A DNA stretch of 64,000 nucleotides, from positions 28,348 to 92,347 of the forward strand of contig JAUZPL010000008.1 of assembly GCA_030705955.1 (NCBI GenBank), given 5' to 3'. Origin of the DNA: Bacillota bacterium (GTDB taxonomy: Bacteria > Bacillota > Bacilli > Bacillales > Cytobacillaceae). The notes beneath the pieces were generated by a model. The model was not told the DNA's origin. It ran no database searches and worked only from the letters and a program-made list of their open reading frames with translations. A program made the translations under genes and the position numbers. Shown one piece after another: positions 39,218 through 49,958 of the stretch. How positions within the stretch are numbered: the stretch's first letter is position 1; each line of letters begins with the position of its first letter.

Positions 39218-39931
39218 TTATTTCTGTTCAAGAAAAATAGGTTCCTTCGTTTTTGCATCTAAAGTATAAGGTAACGAATAAGCAGGGACAAACATAGAGT
39301 CATTCAAAAGTATCGACCTAATATCCTCTCCAGGTTTTACCTTAACATTTTTTTTCTTTAAGGCTAAATTTAAATCAGGGCTATAGTCAACATAAATATC
39401 AGCATTACCATTAATAACAAATGATAAATTGTGGTTTGTGAATGGACTTTCAATAAATGGAGGTCTTTGATAACCTAATTGCTTGTAATCAATCGTATAC
39501 ACATTATCTGCTAGCTTTTTTTTGTAGGGCGGATAACCATGTGCGTTAATTCTTAATTTAAGGTCTCGGATTGACTCTGTCATTCTTAAATCTAATAATT
39601 TGACTTCTGGTTTTGTTTCAATATTAACAAGGACATATTGAAAGATTCCGCCATTTTCATAAGCATTTCCTGGCGGTTCTGCCATGTATTTAGGTGCTAG
39701 CTTTTTAAAATCAACGGGATATCTTTGGTATAGAGGAATATTAGAATCTTTTGATGCAATCGGCAATATTCCGCCATTGTCTTTTCTAAAAGAATCAACT
39801 GCAGATTGTACAGATTGAATTTGGTCTTTATATGGTACCTGATTTTGTGTCAACTGCTGATCAGGATACATACATCCCGATAGAAGAACAGTCAATAGTG
39901 CAAAAAGACAGCTTATTGTTTTAATTCTCAT
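39218..39931 (-). CDS. yphF: YphF lipoprotein
   Basis: A roughly 237-residue lipoprotein. The signal peptide ends in a lipobox LLSGC, so the mature cysteine is lipid-anchored outside the membrane. The mature part is polar with no known domain. It matches YphF by position between spoIVA and yphE-gpsA. The ATG at 39931 is preferred, with AAAGGATGGAG upstream; another ATG lies three codons earlier. Function unknown. Confidence 0.8.
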   Translation of the reverse strand: MRIKTISCLFALLTVLLSGCMYPDQQLTQNQVPYKDQIQSVQSAVDSFRKDNGGILPIASKDSNIPLYQRYPVDFKKLAPKYMAEPPGNAYENGGIFQYVLVNIETKPEVKLLDLRMTESIRDLKLRINAHGYPPYKKKLADNVYTIDYKQLGYQRPPFIESPFTNHNLSFVINGNADIYVDYSPDLNLALKKKNVKVKPGEDIRSILLNDSMFVPAYSLPYTLDAKTKEPIFLEQK

Positions 39932-39963
39932 GTGCTCCATCCTTTTATATTGTTGTTGACTAG

Positions 39964-40149
39964 TTATGTAAATAGAACAAAGAAAATAATAATTCCGGAA
40001 AATGCCATTAACACATAAGCAAGTAGGGCGGTTAGAATACGGAAAATACCTTTTAATTTAAATCGGCTTAAATAAATCATTAAAATAGAAATGAACATGA
40101 ATCCCATTCCAGCAATTGAAATCCACATCTTTAACATAGCAGTTGACAT
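39964..40149 (-). CDS. yphE: YphE, DUF2768 small membrane protein
   Basis: A 61-residue protein with two transmembrane helices (about 8-27 and 36-59) joined by a short basic loop SRFKLKG. It matches YphE/DUF2768 of Bacillus in size, topology and position between gpsA and yphF. Function unknown. Confidence 0.82.
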   Translation of the reverse strand: MSTAMLKMWISIAGMGFMFISILMIYLSRFKLKGIFRILTALLAYVLMAFSGIIIFFVLFT

Positions 40150-40209
40150 AAAACCACTCCTTTTTCCGAAGGTTATTATATCACACTACTGAAGTTTTAA
40201 ATATTAATA

Positions 40210-40262
40210 ATAATAAAAAAGACTGAGTAAAGAGGGGCGAATTCTCCTTACCACAGTCTTTT
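40210..40262 (-). terminator. Long terminator downstream of gpsA
   Basis: On the minus strand a composite hairpin (AAAGACTG..GTAAGGAG with CTCTTTAC.CAGTCTTT) is followed by a T-run. The remaining gap to gpsA (40263-40377) has no gene and only scattered short inverted repeats. Confidence 0.75.
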
Positions 40263-40377
40263 TGACTAAACATCCCTTACACCCGTTTCATATTACCAGT
40301 TTCCTTCGCTCCCATTGTATGCAGGCAAAGCAAAAAACGCATCCTCGAACGCCTATTTTTATTTAAATTTGCACCAT

Positions 40378-41433
40378 CTATTCTTCAAGCAGAAATTCAC
40401 CTAAAATATTTGTGAGATCATCCATTTCATTTGTTTTGCCTCGAGCCATTAACGTATCAACTGCATCCTTTGCATTTCCACCATTGAACAAAACGTTATA
40501 AAGAACCGATGTAATCGGCATCGAAACCTGATATTTTTCAGCAAGCTGATAGGCTGCTTTTGTGGTACGAACCCCTTCAACTACCATCCCCATATTGTCT
40601 AAAACCTCTTCGAGTGTTTGGCCTTTCCCTAATAGATTTCCTGCTCTCCAGTTTCTAGAATGAACACTTGTACAAGTAACAATTAAATCACCAATACCAG
40701 CCAGGCCAGAAAAAGTCAGGGGATTTGCTCCCATTCTTGTCCCAAGCCGAGCTATTTCTGCTAATCCTCTTGTAATTAGGGCAGCCTTAGCGTTATCTCC
40801 GTAACCTAGTCCATCCGTTATACCTGCAGCAAGTGCAATAATATTTTTTAAAGCACCGCCAATTTCCACACCAATTATGTCAGGATTTGTATAGACTCGG
40901 AAATTTTGATTGATAAATAAATCTTGTATTTCTAGAGCAGCATTCATGTTTTTTGATGAAACCGTAACAGTTGTTGGATGGCGAAGACTCACTTCTTCTG
41001 CATGGCTAGGGCCAGAAAGAACCACAACATCCTTTAATAGCTTAGGCGTCATCTCGTCCTCAATCATTTCCGAAATTCGAAGTAAGGTATCAGGTTCAAT
41101 CCCTTTACTGACATGAACAATTGTCAGTGGAAATGTGGCAATATCACAAATATTTCTGACTACCTCTCGAATAGCCTTAGTTGGGACTGCTATAATAATA
41201 TTTTCAATAGCTTCAATTGTTTCCTCTAAGGAAAAATATCCTATAATTGTTTTAGGCAAAAGGATCCCAGGAAGATATTTTTTATTTGTATGGATTTGAT
41301 TGATTTCTTCTACTTGATATTCGTTATGACTCCATAGTCTTACTTCATGGCCATTATCTGCTAAAACCATTGCAAGAGCAGTGCCCCAGCTTCCCGCGCC
41401 CAAAATTGCTATTTTTTGCTTTTTTTGCCGCAT
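40378..41433 (-). CDS. gpsA: Glycerol-3-phosphate dehydrogenase [NAD(P)+]
   Basis: Makes sn-glycerol-3-phosphate for phospholipids. The 351-residue protein has the dinucleotide site [14 protein letters not shown], the catalytic lysine in [14 protein letters not shown], and the C-terminal helical domain with [14 protein letters not shown] and SRNWRAG. It starts 18 bases after der, an arrangement conserved in Bacillus. Confidence 0.97.
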   Translation of the reverse strand: MRQKKQKIAILGAGSWGTALAMVLADNGHEVRLWSHNEYQVEEINQIHTNKKYLPGILLPKTIIGYFSLEETIEAIENIIIAVPTKAIREVVRNICDIATFPLTIVHVSKGIEPDTLLRISEMIEDEMTPKLLKDVVVLSGPSHAEEVSLRHPTTVTVSSKNMNAALEIQDLFINQNFRVYTNPDIIGVEIGGALKNIIALAAGITDGLGYGDNAKAALITRGLAEIARLGTRMGANPLTFSGLAGIGDLIVTCTSVHSRNWRAGNLLGKGQTLEEVLDNMGMVVEGVRTTKAAYQLAEKYQVSMPITSVLYNVLFNGGNAKDAVDTLMARGKTNEMDDLTNILGEFLLEE

Positions 41434-41451
41434 CTAAAACAACACCTTTTA

Positions 41452-42762
41452 TTATTTTCTTTCCCTAGGGAATATTTTAATTGGAGTTCCTTCAAAACCG
41501 AAGGCATCTCGAATTCGGTTTACAAGAAAACGTTCATAAGAGAAATGTAATAATTCTGGCTCATTAACAAATACAACAAATGTTGGTGGTTTAACTGAAA
41601 CTTGTGTCGCGTAATAAATTTTAAGCCGTTTCCCCTTATCAGTTGGTGTCGGATTCATCGCAACTGCATCCATAATGACATCATTCAATACGCTTGTCTC
41701 AACCCTCATAGAATGATTTTCACTTGCCGTATTAATCATAGGCAATAATGTATGGATCCTCTTTTTCGTTTTGGCAGATAAGAAAACGATTGGTGCATAA
41801 TCAAGGAATAAGAAATGATCTCTAATTTTTTGCTCAAATTCTTTCATCGTTTTTTCATCTTTTTCAACAGCATCCCATTTATTCACAACCATTACAACTG
41901 CTCGTCCAGCCTCATGTGCATAACCAGCGATTTTTTTATCCTGTTCAATGATTCCCTCTTCAGCATCTAAAACAACTAAGACTACGTCAGAACGCTCCAT
42001 CGCTTTTAGAGCACGAAGAACACTATATTTTTCAGTACTTTCATATACTTTTCCTTTTTTACGCATTCCAGCTGTATCAATGATGACGTATTTGTCACCA
42101 TTATAAGTATAAACAGAGTCAATGGCATCTCTAGTTGTGCCAGCTATATTACTTACAATAACACGTTCTTCACCAAGAATGGCGTTCACTAAAGAAGATT
42201 TCCCCACATTTGGACGCCCTATTAAGCAAAATTTAATCATATCTGCTTCATATTCTTGATGATTTTTATTAGGAAAATGTTTAACAGCCTCATCTAACAA
42301 ATCTCCTAGGCCTAATCCATGCGATCCTGAAATAGGTATTGGGTCTCCAAATCCTAATGCATAGAAATCATAGATTTGCTCTCGCATTTCTGGATTATCG
42401 ATCTTATTAACACCCAAAACAACAGGTTTTTTTGACTTATACAGAATTTTAGCCACTTCTTCATCAGCCGAGGTTACTCCTTCTCTTCCATTCGTCAAAA
42501 ATAAGATAACATCAGCTTCATCAATTGCAATTTCAGCCTGTTGGCGGATTTGCTCTAAAAACGGCTCGTCTCCAAGATCGATACCGCCTGTATCAATTAC
42601 ATTAAAATCATGTGTTAGCCATTCTCCAGAACTATATATACGGTCGCGAGTTACACCCGGTACATCTTCAACAATAGATACTCTTTCCCCGACTATTCTG
42701 TTAAAAATAGTTGACTTACCAACATTTGGACGTCCAACAATAGCAATTATAGGTTTTACCAA
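41452..42762 (-). CDS. der: Ribosome biogenesis GTPase Der (EngA)
   Basis: Essential double-GTPase for 50S ribosome assembly. Two G domains in tandem (about 1-165 and 175-345), each with GRPNVGKS(T/S) and DTAG/DTGG switch II motifs, plus NKID and NKWD specificity motifs. A C-terminal KH-like domain ends at residue 436. It lies directly upstream of gpsA. Confidence 0.98.
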   Translation of the reverse strand: MVKPIIAIVGRPNVGKSTIFNRIVGERVSIVEDVPGVTRDRIYSSGEWLTHDFNVIDTGGIDLGDEPFLEQIRQQAEIAIDEADVILFLTNGREGVTSADEEVAKILYKSKKPVVLGVNKIDNPEMREQIYDFYALGFGDPIPISGSHGLGLGDLLDEAVKHFPNKNHQEYEADMIKFCLIGRPNVGKSSLVNAILGEERVIVSNIAGTTRDAIDSVYTYNGDKYVIIDTAGMRKKGKVYESTEKYSVLRALKAMERSDVVLVVLDAEEGIIEQDKKIAGYAHEAGRAVVMVVNKWDAVEKDEKTMKEFEQKIRDHFLFLDYAPIVFLSAKTKKRIHTLLPMINTASENHSMRVETSVLNDVIMDAVAMNPTPTDKGKRLKIYYATQVSVKPPTFVVFVNEPELLHFSYERFLVNRIRDAFGFEGTPIKIFPRERK

Positions 42763-42804
42763 TTAACTCATCCTTTTTTGTAAAAAATAGTTAAACTTTT
42801 CTTA

Positions 42805-42842
42805 TTAGCAAAAGAAACCCTCCACTTTTTAGGAAGGGTCTA
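42805..42842 (-). terminator. Terminator of yphA
   Basis: ACCCTTCC and GGAGGGT arms (one mismatch) with a loop of A/T bases, followed by TTTCTTTT on the minus strand, between yphA and der. Confidence 0.65.
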
Positions 42843-42941
42843 CTTAGCTTTAAAATACAATAGGCTTAGGTTTCCTTATTTATATTAACAAATGTTCTTT
42901 AAGAAGAAAAGCGGAAGCCCCAAAGTGTGAAAAGTCGTTGT

Positions 42942-43550
42942 CTAAGAGGATCTTTGTTTTTTTTCTTCCATAACTTTAAAATAATTCTCCAAGTAGACCC
43001 CAGCATATTCAATACAGCACCATCCTACTATGAGCGAAATGGTTAGGGACCACGTATCTAAATAAGCAAAAGAACCGATCTGATAAGGAAAGTCATATTT
43101 ATTCAAAATAAAGGAATATAAAATTTCTCCCTGCATCGTTCCACTAATTGTAACTAATAATCTTCCCTTTAATGTTTTTTGCAAAAGAACGGTCAAATAT
43201 CCAATACAAATACCCATCATCCATTCTTTCTTAAAAATTAGCCAAATAGGATCAAACATTTCAAATAAATGAAAGGTGACATAAGCAATCGAAATAATAA
43301 AAGAGGAAATAAAAAAATAAAGTACTGTTTTTATTTTTTTACCATACAAACTTGTATAAGAATAAAAAAGTAAAAATAAACCGCTAAAATTCACATCAAA
43401 TCTTGAAATATTAAAATGAACGGATGCAAGTATAATAACAATCAGAATCATTGCTGCTATTTTTAAACGGTATGGATTATCCTTTTTTAAAATAAAGGTT
43501 AAATAAACCCAAAAAGACCATGAAATCCAATAAAACATCAAACCTTCCAT
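42942..43550 (-). CDS. yphA: YphA family membrane protein
   Basis: A 202-residue hydrophobic protein with about six transmembrane helices and a charged C-terminus (KVMEEKKQRSS). It corresponds to YphA (SeaA) of B. subtilis by position upstream of der. SeaA has been linked to sporulation-related spore envelope assembly in B. subtilis; I cannot confirm the role here. The ATG at 43550 has GGGAGGAG upstream; the frame is open to 43577. Confidence 0.78.
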   Translation of the reverse strand: MEGLMFYWISWSFWVYLTFILKKDNPYRLKIAAMILIVIILASVHFNISRFDVNFSGLFLLFYSYTSLYGKKIKTVLYFFISSFIISIAYVTFHLFEMFDPIWLIFKKEWMMGICIGYLTVLLQKTLKGRLLVTISGTMQGEILYSFILNKYDFPYQIGSFAYLDTWSLTISLIVGWCCIEYAGVYLENYFKVMEEKKQRSS

Positions 43551-43660
43551 TTGAATACTCCTCCCTCTAAATCCCATTATAGGTAGGCATTATATACTTC
43601 ATACTTTTTCGTATAATCTTTTCATAATGTCTTATCTTAAAAAGAGGAGGTGTATTTTAA

Positions 43661-43804
43661 ATGGGAAAAGATCGGCAGGAAAAAAAACTAAAAGCAAGCA
43701 AAAGGGTTGAATCAGATCGCGATCAAGCACTTCATTACCCTGGAGCAACAAAACTCCAAAGCCCTGAAGAAGCAAGATCATTGAACGATTCTAAATACAG
43801 CTAG
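43661..43804 (+). CDS. ypzI: YpzI family small protein
   Basis: A 47-residue, highly charged cytoplasmic protein beginning MGKDRQEKKLK and containing KRVESDRDQALHYPGATKL, very close to B. subtilis YpzI. A strong AAGAGGAGGTG ribosome site lies 10 bases before the ATG, and a terminator follows. It is on the plus strand between yphA and fni. Function unknown; the conserved pattern suggests a real translated product. Confidence 0.88.
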   Translation: MGKDRQEKKLKASKRVESDRDQALHYPGATKLQSPEEARSLNDSKYS

Positions 43805-43855
43805 AAAAGCGAGTCGCCGTTTAGAAGTGGCAATCATTACTCGATAAACAGAAAG

Positions 43856-43887
43856 GAGGATAATCACCTGGATTATCCTCTTTTTTT
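43856..43887 (+). terminator. Terminator of ypzI
   Basis: A 10-bp stem GAGGATAATC/GGATTATCCTC with a 4-base loop is followed by TTTTTTT on the plus strand. It overlaps the convergent end of fni. Confidence 0.88.
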
Positions 43888-44940
43888 AATTTGTCTCATA
43901 CTGTATTTTGTTGTGTCAATTCCTCGTTGATTTAACCAATGATAGGTATTTCCAGAAATAATCAAAGGAGCTTTTTTAAGTTCTGGAATGTTTCTTGCCC
44001 CTAATGCTGCCATTATAAAAATCAACTCTTCGTGAAGTATTTCTATATTATTCTTTAAAGACTCTAATCCTTTTTCTAAAAGATGTTTTAAAAATACTCC
44101 CGCCATGCCAACTCCTTCTGCACCAATTGCTATTGATTTGGCAATTTCAAGGCTAGTTTTAATTCCACCCGATCCGATAATTGACATGTTAGAGGAATAA
44201 TTGGAAGCCTCAAGAATAGAAATGGCAGTAGGTATTCCCCATTCATTGAAAAAGGATAAAGAGTTTTCTCTTCTTTTATTTTCAATTTGAGCAAAATTTG
44301 TTCCGCCTACTCCCCCGATATCTATATATCTAACTCCAACTGAGGTAAGAGCTGCTACTGTTTCACCACTCATACCAAAGCCTACCTCTTTAACAATAAC
44401 AGGAACGTCTATTCCTTTTACAATCTCTTCGATTCTTTTTAATGCTCCGGTAAAATGCCGATCACCTTCCGGCATCGTTAATTCCTGAATAACATTTAAA
44501 TGAATTTGCAGAGCATTTGCTTCAAGCATTTCAATCGCCATTTTTGCATAATCTATTGTTGCTTCGCTTCCTAAATTTGCAATTATGATACCGTTAGGAT
44601 TTTCCTTTCGTACCACCTGATAGGTATAACGTTCATTGGAATCTTTAATGGCAGACATCTGTGAACCGACCGCCATCGCAATCCCTGTCTCTTTCGCAAC
44701 GATTGAAAGATCTTTATTTATTTGATAGGTCCTATCACCGCCGCCACCGGTCATTGCATTGATAAAAATTGGCGAACTTAAAGGAAGTTCGCCAATTGAA
44801 TAATCTAATCGGATTTCATCCACGTCTATATCGGGTAAGCTTTGGTGTACAAACTGAATATCTTCAAAGGCGGCTGAGCACTTCTTTTCATTTAAGAGTG
44901 CATATCTAATATGGTCCCATTTCCGTTCAGATCTAGACAC
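43873..44940 (-). CDS. fni: Type 2 isopentenyl-diphosphate isomerase
   Basis: FMN- and NADPH-dependent interconversion of IPP and DMAPP, supplying prenyl units to HepS/HepT. The 355-residue TIM barrel has [30 protein letters not shown], and [15 protein letters not shown] near the FMN phosphate site. The start is GTG behind GGTGATATAA. It is 11 bases downstream of ypfD. Confidence 0.95.
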   Translation of the reverse strand: MSRSERKWDHIRYALLNEKKCSAAFEDIQFVHQSLPDIDVDEIRLDYSIGELPLSSPIFINAMTGGGGDRTYQINKDLSIVAKETGIAMAVGSQMSAIKDSNERYTYQVVRKENPNGIIIANLGSEATIDYAKMAIEMLEANALQIHLNVIQELTMPEGDRHFTGALKRIEEIVKGIDVPVIVKEVGFGMSGETVAALTSVGVRYIDIGGVGGTNFAQIENKRRENSLSFFNEWGIPTAISILEASNYSSNMSIIGSGGIKTSLEIAKSIAIGAEGVGMAGVFLKHLLEKGLESLKNNIEILHEELIFIMAALGARNIPELKKAPLIISGNTYHWLNQRGIDTTKYSMRQIKKRG

Positions 44941-44951
44941 TTATATCACCA

Positions 44952-46091
44952 TTATTTTCCTAAATTCTTTAACATATCCCCAATTACTTCTCCTAATTGG
45001 AAACCTTTTGATTCCTCAGGTAGCTCGTAGTCCATGTTCTCTTCTTCATCTTTTTCAAGTAATTCTTTTATACTTAAAGATAAACGTTGGTCCTTCTCAT
45101 TTACATCAAGTACCTTAATCTTTACCTCTTGGCCCTCTTTTAAGACCTCATGTGGTGTACCAATATGTTTGTGCGCAATTTGAGAAATATGCACAAGACC
45201 TTCTACGCCAGGGAATACCTCTATAAATGCCCCGTAGGATACTAACCTTCTAACAACCCCTGTTAAAATACTTCCCTTTGGAGCCTTCTCTGCAAGGTTT
45301 GACCATGGTCCAGGTAAGGTTGCCTTTATAGAAAGAGAAATACGTTCATTATCACGGTCAACATTTAATACCTTCACTTGAACCTTTTGTCCCTCTTGGA
45401 CAACATCTGTTGGTTTGTTTACATGTTCATGTGATAATTGAGAAATATGAACTAAACCATCAATTCCTCCAATATCAACAAACGCACCAAAATCTGTAAT
45501 TCTTTGAACAATACCTTCAAGGACTTGTCCAGCAACAATTGAATCAAGAAGACTTTGTTTTTTTCTGCCTTTTTCTTGTTCAACAACTGCACGATGAGAT
45601 AAAATTAACCTATTTTTTTCTTTATCAAGTTCAACGATTTTTAAAGAAAGCGTTAAGCCCTTATAATCAGAAAAATCTTCAACAAAATGTGACTCAACTA
45701 AAGAGGCTGGAACAAATCCTCTTACACCGAAATCAACAACAAGGCCACCCTTAACTACATCCTTCACTTCTGCTTCTAATGTTTCACCATTTTTAAAACT
45801 TTCTTCTAGCTTTTCCCAAGCTTTTTCAGCATCAACTTTACGTTTCGAAAGAATTAAAGCTTCCTCTTCCACCTTTAAAACAACAAGCTCAAGCTCTTCA
45901 CCGACATTTACAGCATCTAAAGCTTTTTCAACGTGTAGACTGGAAAGCTCACTTATTGGTATTATCCCCATTAGTTTGCTGTTTTCAATGTCCACTATTA
46001 CCTGTTTTTCTTCAACCTTTGTAACTTGTCCTTTTACTCTGTCTCCTACATCACAATTCGCCACTTTTATTTGGTTCATTTCTTCCGTCAT
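44952..46091 (-). CDS. ypfD: YpfD, S1-domain RNA-binding protein
   Basis: A 379-residue protein with four consecutive S1 RNA-binding domains (about 16-82, 100-168, 187-255, 272-341). Each has the G-x-V pattern, for example [22 protein letters not shown] and the last domain's [16 protein letters not shown]. It is a shortened relative of ribosomal protein S1; in B. subtilis it is not an essential ribosomal protein. The ATG at 46091 has GGAGGAG upstream; the frame is open to 46118. Confidence 0.93.
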   Translation of the reverse strand: MTEEMNQIKVANCDVGDRVKGQVTKVEEKQVIVDIENSKLMGIIPISELSSLHVEKALDAVNVGEELELVVLKVEEEALILSKRKVDAEKAWEKLEESFKNGETLEAEVKDVVKGGLVVDFGVRGFVPASLVESHFVEDFSDYKGLTLSLKIVELDKEKNRLILSHRAVVEQEKGRKKQSLLDSIVAGQVLEGIVQRITDFGAFVDIGGIDGLVHISQLSHEHVNKPTDVVQEGQKVQVKVLNVDRDNERISLSIKATLPGPWSNLAEKAPKGSILTGVVRRLVSYGAFIEVFPGVEGLVHISQIAHKHIGTPHEVLKEGQEVKIKVLDVNEKDQRLSLSIKELLEKDEEENMDYELPEESKGFQLGEVIGDMLKNLGK

Positions 46092-46243
46092 ATGTACTCC
46101 TCCTTCATCCATTGACAATAAAAGAATATATAATGAGATGTGGTCCTAACACCTCATACCTAAATCCATAAACTAAAAGAAAATTCAAAAAAAATCTCTT
46201 TTTAATAACTTCTTATAAAAGGTCTGTTTTGTCAAGCAGAAAC

Positions 46244-46825
46244 CTATTTATGTTCTTTAATAAGTTTATGAATTTCTGACATAATTAATTCAGTCACTTG
46301 CTCAGCAGATGCTCTTGATTTTCTCAATTCTGCCATTTCAATTGGTTTTCCATATACAACCTTAAGCTGATGCAAGCTTTTATATGGCCCAATTATAGCA
46401 CAAGGGATTACAGCTGCATCCGATCTGGAAGCAAAAAAACCGGCACCAGCTAGTCCCTTACCTAGCTCCCCAGTTTTACTTCTCGTTCCTTCAGGGAACA
46501 ACCCTAGAACATTGCCCTCTTTTAGTAAATTTAATCCCTTTCGTAATGCTTCCCTATCACTCATTCCTCTTTTAACCGGAAAGGCATTGCACATTCGAAC
46601 AATCTTACCTAATACTGGCAAAGAAAACAGTTCTTCTTTAGCCATAAAATGTACAACTCTAGGTGCTGTAATTCCGACTACAGGGGGGTCAAAATTGTGT
46701 ATATGGTTCGTACAAATTAAAACCCCTCCATCCTTAGGAAAGTTCTCCAAGCCAAGCACTTGTATTCTGTACCATGGTTTAAAAATATATTTAACAACAG
46801 ACCTGGCAAATGAATAAAAAGTCAC
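46244..46825 (-). CDS. 1-acyl-sn-glycerol-3-phosphate acyltransferase (PlsC type)
   Basis: Acylates lysophosphatidic acid in phospholipid synthesis. The 193-residue protein has the acyltransferase motifs NHIHNFDP (H-x4-D), [12 protein letters not shown], and CAIIGPYKS region. One hydrophobic stretch near the N-terminus suggests membrane association. It overlaps the cmk stop by four bases, so it is cotranscribed with cmk. B. subtilis does not carry a plsC at this exact place as far as I recall. I cannot tell whether it is the main PlsC. Confidence 0.85.
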   Translation of the reverse strand: MTFYSFARSVVKYIFKPWYRIQVLGLENFPKDGGVLICTNHIHNFDPPVVGITAPRVVHFMAKEELFSLPVLGKIVRMCNAFPVKRGMSDREALRKGLNLLKEGNVLGLFPEGTRSKTGELGKGLAGAGFFASRSDAAVIPCAIIGPYKSLHQLKVVYGKPIEMAELRKSRASAEQVTELIMSEIHKLIKEHK

Positions 46826-47502
46826 CCTATTTCAATCCTTTCTTGTACAAGAGCCATTATTTTTTCAACTACTTCGTGGATTGAGAGAGTGGTTGTATCC
46901 ATCTCGACCGCGTCCTCTGCCTTTTTTAAAGGGGCAACTTCTCTTTCTGAATCGATTTTATCTCTTCTTGCAATTTCTTCTTTTAATTTTTCAAGATCAG
47001 AAGGAAACCCTTTTTCCAAATTTTCAGTATGCCGCCTTATTGCCCGTTCTGCCACACTAGCAAGTAAGAAAACTTTTACTTCAGCGTTCGGCAATACATG
47101 TGTCCCAATATCTCGTCCATCCATTACAATACCGCCGTGTTTTGCAAATTCTTGTTGTCTTCTCACCATTTCTTTCCGCACTTTTCGTAACTTTGCAACG
47201 ATTGAAACAGAATTTGTCACTTCCCTGGATCGAATTTCGTTTGTAACGTCCTGACTATCTAAAAATACCAATTGGCCTTGTGCTGATGGAACTAGTTTAA
47301 TTTCAGTATGTAACAGCATTTCATATACTGCATCTTCATTCTCTAAATGAAGCTTTGTCATTATTGCTTTATATGTTATAGCCCTATACATCGCTCCGGT
47401 ATCAATATAAATATAGGACAATTTCTCTGCTACAATTTTAGCCACAGTGCTTTTACCAGCTGCAGCAGGGCCATCAATTGCAATTGAAAACTTCTTTTCC
47501 AT
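46822..47502 (-). CDS. cmk: Cytidylate kinase
   Basis: Phosphorylates CMP and dCMP. The 226-residue P-loop kinase has [14 protein letters not shown] (Walker A), [32 protein letters not shown], and the lid arginines in [14 protein letters not shown]. The ATG at 47502 follows GGAGGAAAT. It is linked to plsC-like and ypfD, as cmk-rpsA linkage is common in bacteria. Confidence 0.97.
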   Translation of the reverse strand: MEKKFSIAIDGPAAAGKSTVAKIVAEKLSYIYIDTGAMYRAITYKAIMTKLHLENEDAVYEMLLHTEIKLVPSAQGQLVFLDSQDVTNEIRSREVTNSVSIVAKLRKVRKEMVRRQQEFAKHGGIVMDGRDIGTHVLPNAEVKVFLLASVAERAIRRHTENLEKGFPSDLEKLKEEIARRDKIDSEREVAPLKKAEDAVEMDTTTLSIHEVVEKIMALVQERIEIG

Positions 47503-47621
47503 ATTTCCTCCTAGGACTTTAAAATCAAAAAGCAAGGTAATCTCTCGTTAATTTTATCATAAAAATTGCCTCCCTTTAAAAAGAAAAGCAAATGTTTGGT
47601 ATAAATATAAACAAACCCTGA

Positions 47622-47804
47622 TTATTCGTTTCTGCCTATGGTCTCCAATATTTCTGTATAGGTATTTTTATTTACACCCTCATATTTTGTTATTTGTTTT
47701 AGCTGCGGAAAAGCATCTAATCCGTGAAATAAAATTTGGGACAAAAGAAGAAAGATAAATTGAATAAGGGCAGCCTTTATTAAAATTCTTTCAATTGTTT
47801 TCAT
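47622..47804 (-). CDS. ypfB: YpfB, DUF5359 small membrane protein
   Basis: A 60-residue protein with one N-terminal transmembrane segment (about 8-28) and a short extracytoplasmic tail containing KQITKYEGVNK, close to B. subtilis YpfB. Three consecutive ATGs (and a GTG) begin the frame; the third ATG has the best spacing from GGAG. Function unknown. It lies between ypfA and cmk. Confidence 0.78.
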   Translation of the reverse strand: MKTIERILIKAALIQFIFLLLSQILFHGLDAFPQLKQITKYEGVNKNTYTEILETIGRNE

Positions 47805-47868
47805 CATCATCACTCCAAAAAATACATCATTTTATTATTAGAGTGAATGATTAAATTTATTCTAGTTT

Positions 47869-48525
47869 CTAAATCCCTTTTTTCCTATTCTCTAATTGAC
47901 GGTCAAAGCAAAAACGCAAAAGTAACTGTCTTTCCTGAGGAGAACTTTCTATAAATTGTAATGAAACCTTATTTCGTGTTTCATTAAATTCAATGATTCT
48001 AGCAATTTTCCCTTTTAGTTTCATATAATTATATTCACCATTTTGGACAACTAGGACTAACCAAATTTGAACATTCATTCCCTGTATGAAACCTATTTCC
48101 TTTGTGACTAGGAAAGATACACCACCTGCACTTACATCATCTGTAATAGCAGTAAAAGGTACAAATTCATTGTCAAAAGGGTGTAAAGCAATATCAATGG
48201 CAGTTTCAATTCGGACAAATTGCCTACGTTGAATTTTAACTAGCTTATCATCACCAGGATATGAAAGAATTAGCATTGGGATATTATTTTTAATTCTTCC
48301 TTTAATTTCTCCATCAAACACATATACAGATGTCCCATCATTCCCGACAAATGTTGCTTTCAATTGTGTCCCATCTAATAGAAAAACAGTACGATTGGTA
48401 TCTAAACTTAGTGGATAATCTATATAAAATTCATTAGCTTTACGATCCACAAGTCTACATTTGTATTTCTCCAGTTGTTTTGAATTTTTTAGTTCAAGCG
48501 TAATAATATCTCCGATCTGGATCAT
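47869..48525 (-). CDS. ypfA: PilZ-domain c-di-GMP receptor MotI (YpfA)
   Basis: A 218-residue YcgR-like protein with an N-terminal flagellar-brake-type beta domain (about 1-95) and a C-terminal PilZ domain. The c-di-GMP motifs RRQFVR and DVSAGGVSF are intact. In B. subtilis MotI (DgrA) binds c-di-GMP and disengages the flagellar motor. With cheR it points to a motile, c-di-GMP-regulated cell. The ATG has a rather distant GGAAG upstream. Confidence 0.92.
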   Translation of the reverse strand: MIQIGDIITLELKNSKQLEKYKCRLVDRKANEFYIDYPLSLDTNRTVFLLDGTQLKATFVGNDGTSVYVFDGEIKGRIKNNIPMLILSYPGDDKLVKIQRRQFVRIETAIDIALHPFDNEFVPFTAITDDVSAGGVSFLVTKEIGFIQGMNVQIWLVLVVQNGEYNYMKLKGKIARIIEFNETRNKVSLQFIESSPQERQLLLRFCFDRQLENRKKGI

Positions 48526-48576
48526 TGCTGTTCACACTTCCTTTACCTCCCAATCTATTCTTATTATTACATTTAA

Positions 48577-48609
48577 TAAAAAAAAGGAAAAGCACATATT
48601 GCTTTTCCT
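48577..48609 (-). terminator. Terminator of sleB-ypeB
   Basis: GGAAAAGC and GCTTTTCC arms (48586-48593 with 48601-48608) are followed by eight T residues on the minus strand; the hairpin overlaps the ypeB stop. Confidence 0.92.
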
Positions 48610-49945
48610 ATAAAACTGTTTCGGTATTTTTTAATTTTTGAACATCTTCTTCCATTCCGTTTTTTGCATTTATAAATATTCTGTATGTGTCTTCCCCAAT
48701 TGTTCCAAGAAACTCATAACAAAACACTTCTTGGTTTAAATTATTTAAAAATATGGCCTCACGTTCTTCCATGATCTTTAAATGTGGATTAATTTTGGCT
48801 TTGGCCTGATCTTTCGTAATGGCTGGAACAGGTAATTTTCTAAAATGATGTATTTTCATATATTCTTCAGCTGAAAAACCTATAATTTCACCATTATCTA
48901 AAGCTACTTTTACCTTAATGGCTTCTGGATATATTCGAATATTATCCACCTTAGTAACAAAATCGAAAACACCTATGCTATCATATTGAGCACTCTCATA
49001 TAAATCCATGTTCTTAAAACCCGCATTTTGTAAAAAAACGGCTGCTTTAGTATTTGCATCATTTAAACTAATTTTTTGGGAAGCTACTGACCTAGAATGA
49101 ATAAACCAGATAGGATAGCCACCCTTTTTAGTGATATCCATGTTTGCTTCATGATTGGTTTTTGTATCCCTGAATGAAATACTATAAAAACCATAATCAG
49201 ATCCTTTGCCATTTTCAGTTACTTTTTCTAAAACATTTCCATCTATATTCATATATTTTTTTGCAATTCGGACAGCTGATTTACTTGAAATTCGTTTCCC
49301 CTTAACGTTTTTAAAATTTTCATCCTTCTGTTTAATATTCATATTGGTCGGTCCAAAAAATGATTGATCATAGCTTGATACTGTTTTCTCAACTGTTTTA
49401 AATCCATCAATAATCGTGTTATCGGATGTTTCTTTTCCTGATGCTAGAGCCATCTCTACATCCATCCAACGCAGATTATTTTTTAGAACCATATGCTGAA
49501 CATTCTGAAGTTCATTTTTAATATCACCTGACTGCTTATATAGAACATTTAATGTTTTGTATTCCTTGTCTGTTAAAGGCTCCTTATCCAAATTCCGAAC
49601 TGCTGTCCGATAGCTAAAGTTACCTATATTTGAAAGAAAATCTTCTGTTTTATTGAAAGGCAACAATGTTAGCGGTAGTTGTCCTACATCACTATGTGCC
49701 TGGGAGGAAATTCTCCAAACTTCGGTTAATGCCGGAGATTGTGATTGCCTAGAATTCATTGCAAGCGTAGCTCCAATCTTGTCATGTAATGCACTAATTT
49801 GGTAAGACAAATCATGGAAAGCACGCTGATAATTATTCTCGGCATTTAAAAGAATTGCATTTTTTTCTCGATGTTCTTGATAACCCCAGTAGGCCGTTCC
49901 TGCAATTACAATGGATAGCCCCGCAATAAATATCCCTCTTAGCAA
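48608..49945 (-). CDS. ypeB: Spore germination protein YpeB
   Basis: Spore inner-membrane partner needed to keep SleB stable. The 445-residue protein has one N-terminal transmembrane helix (about 3-20) and C-terminal PepSY-like repeats, with SGKETSDNT linker and KISLNDANTKAAVFL. The start is TTG at 49945 behind AGAGGTGAAACCA, which begins MLRGIFIAG exactly like homologues; the longer frame runs back into sleB. It follows sleB by 13 bases. Confidence 0.95.
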   Translation of the reverse strand: MLRGIFIAGLSIVIAGTAYWGYQEHREKNAILLNAENNYQRAFHDLSYQISALHDKIGATLAMNSRQSQSPALTEVWRISSQAHSDVGQLPLTLLPFNKTEDFLSNIGNFSYRTAVRNLDKEPLTDKEYKTLNVLYKQSGDIKNELQNVQHMVLKNNLRWMDVEMALASGKETSDNTIIDGFKTVEKTVSSYDQSFFGPTNMNIKQKDENFKNVKGKRISSKSAVRIAKKYMNIDGNVLEKVTENGKGSDYGFYSISFRDTKTNHEANMDITKKGGYPIWFIHSRSVASQKISLNDANTKAAVFLQNAGFKNMDLYESAQYDSIGVFDFVTKVDNIRIYPEAIKVKVALDNGEIIGFSAEEYMKIHHFRKLPVPAITKDQAKAKINPHLKIMEEREAIFLNNLNQEVFCYEFLGTIGEDTYRIFINAKNGMEEDVQKLKNTETVL

Positions 49946-49958
49946 TGGTTTCACCTCT

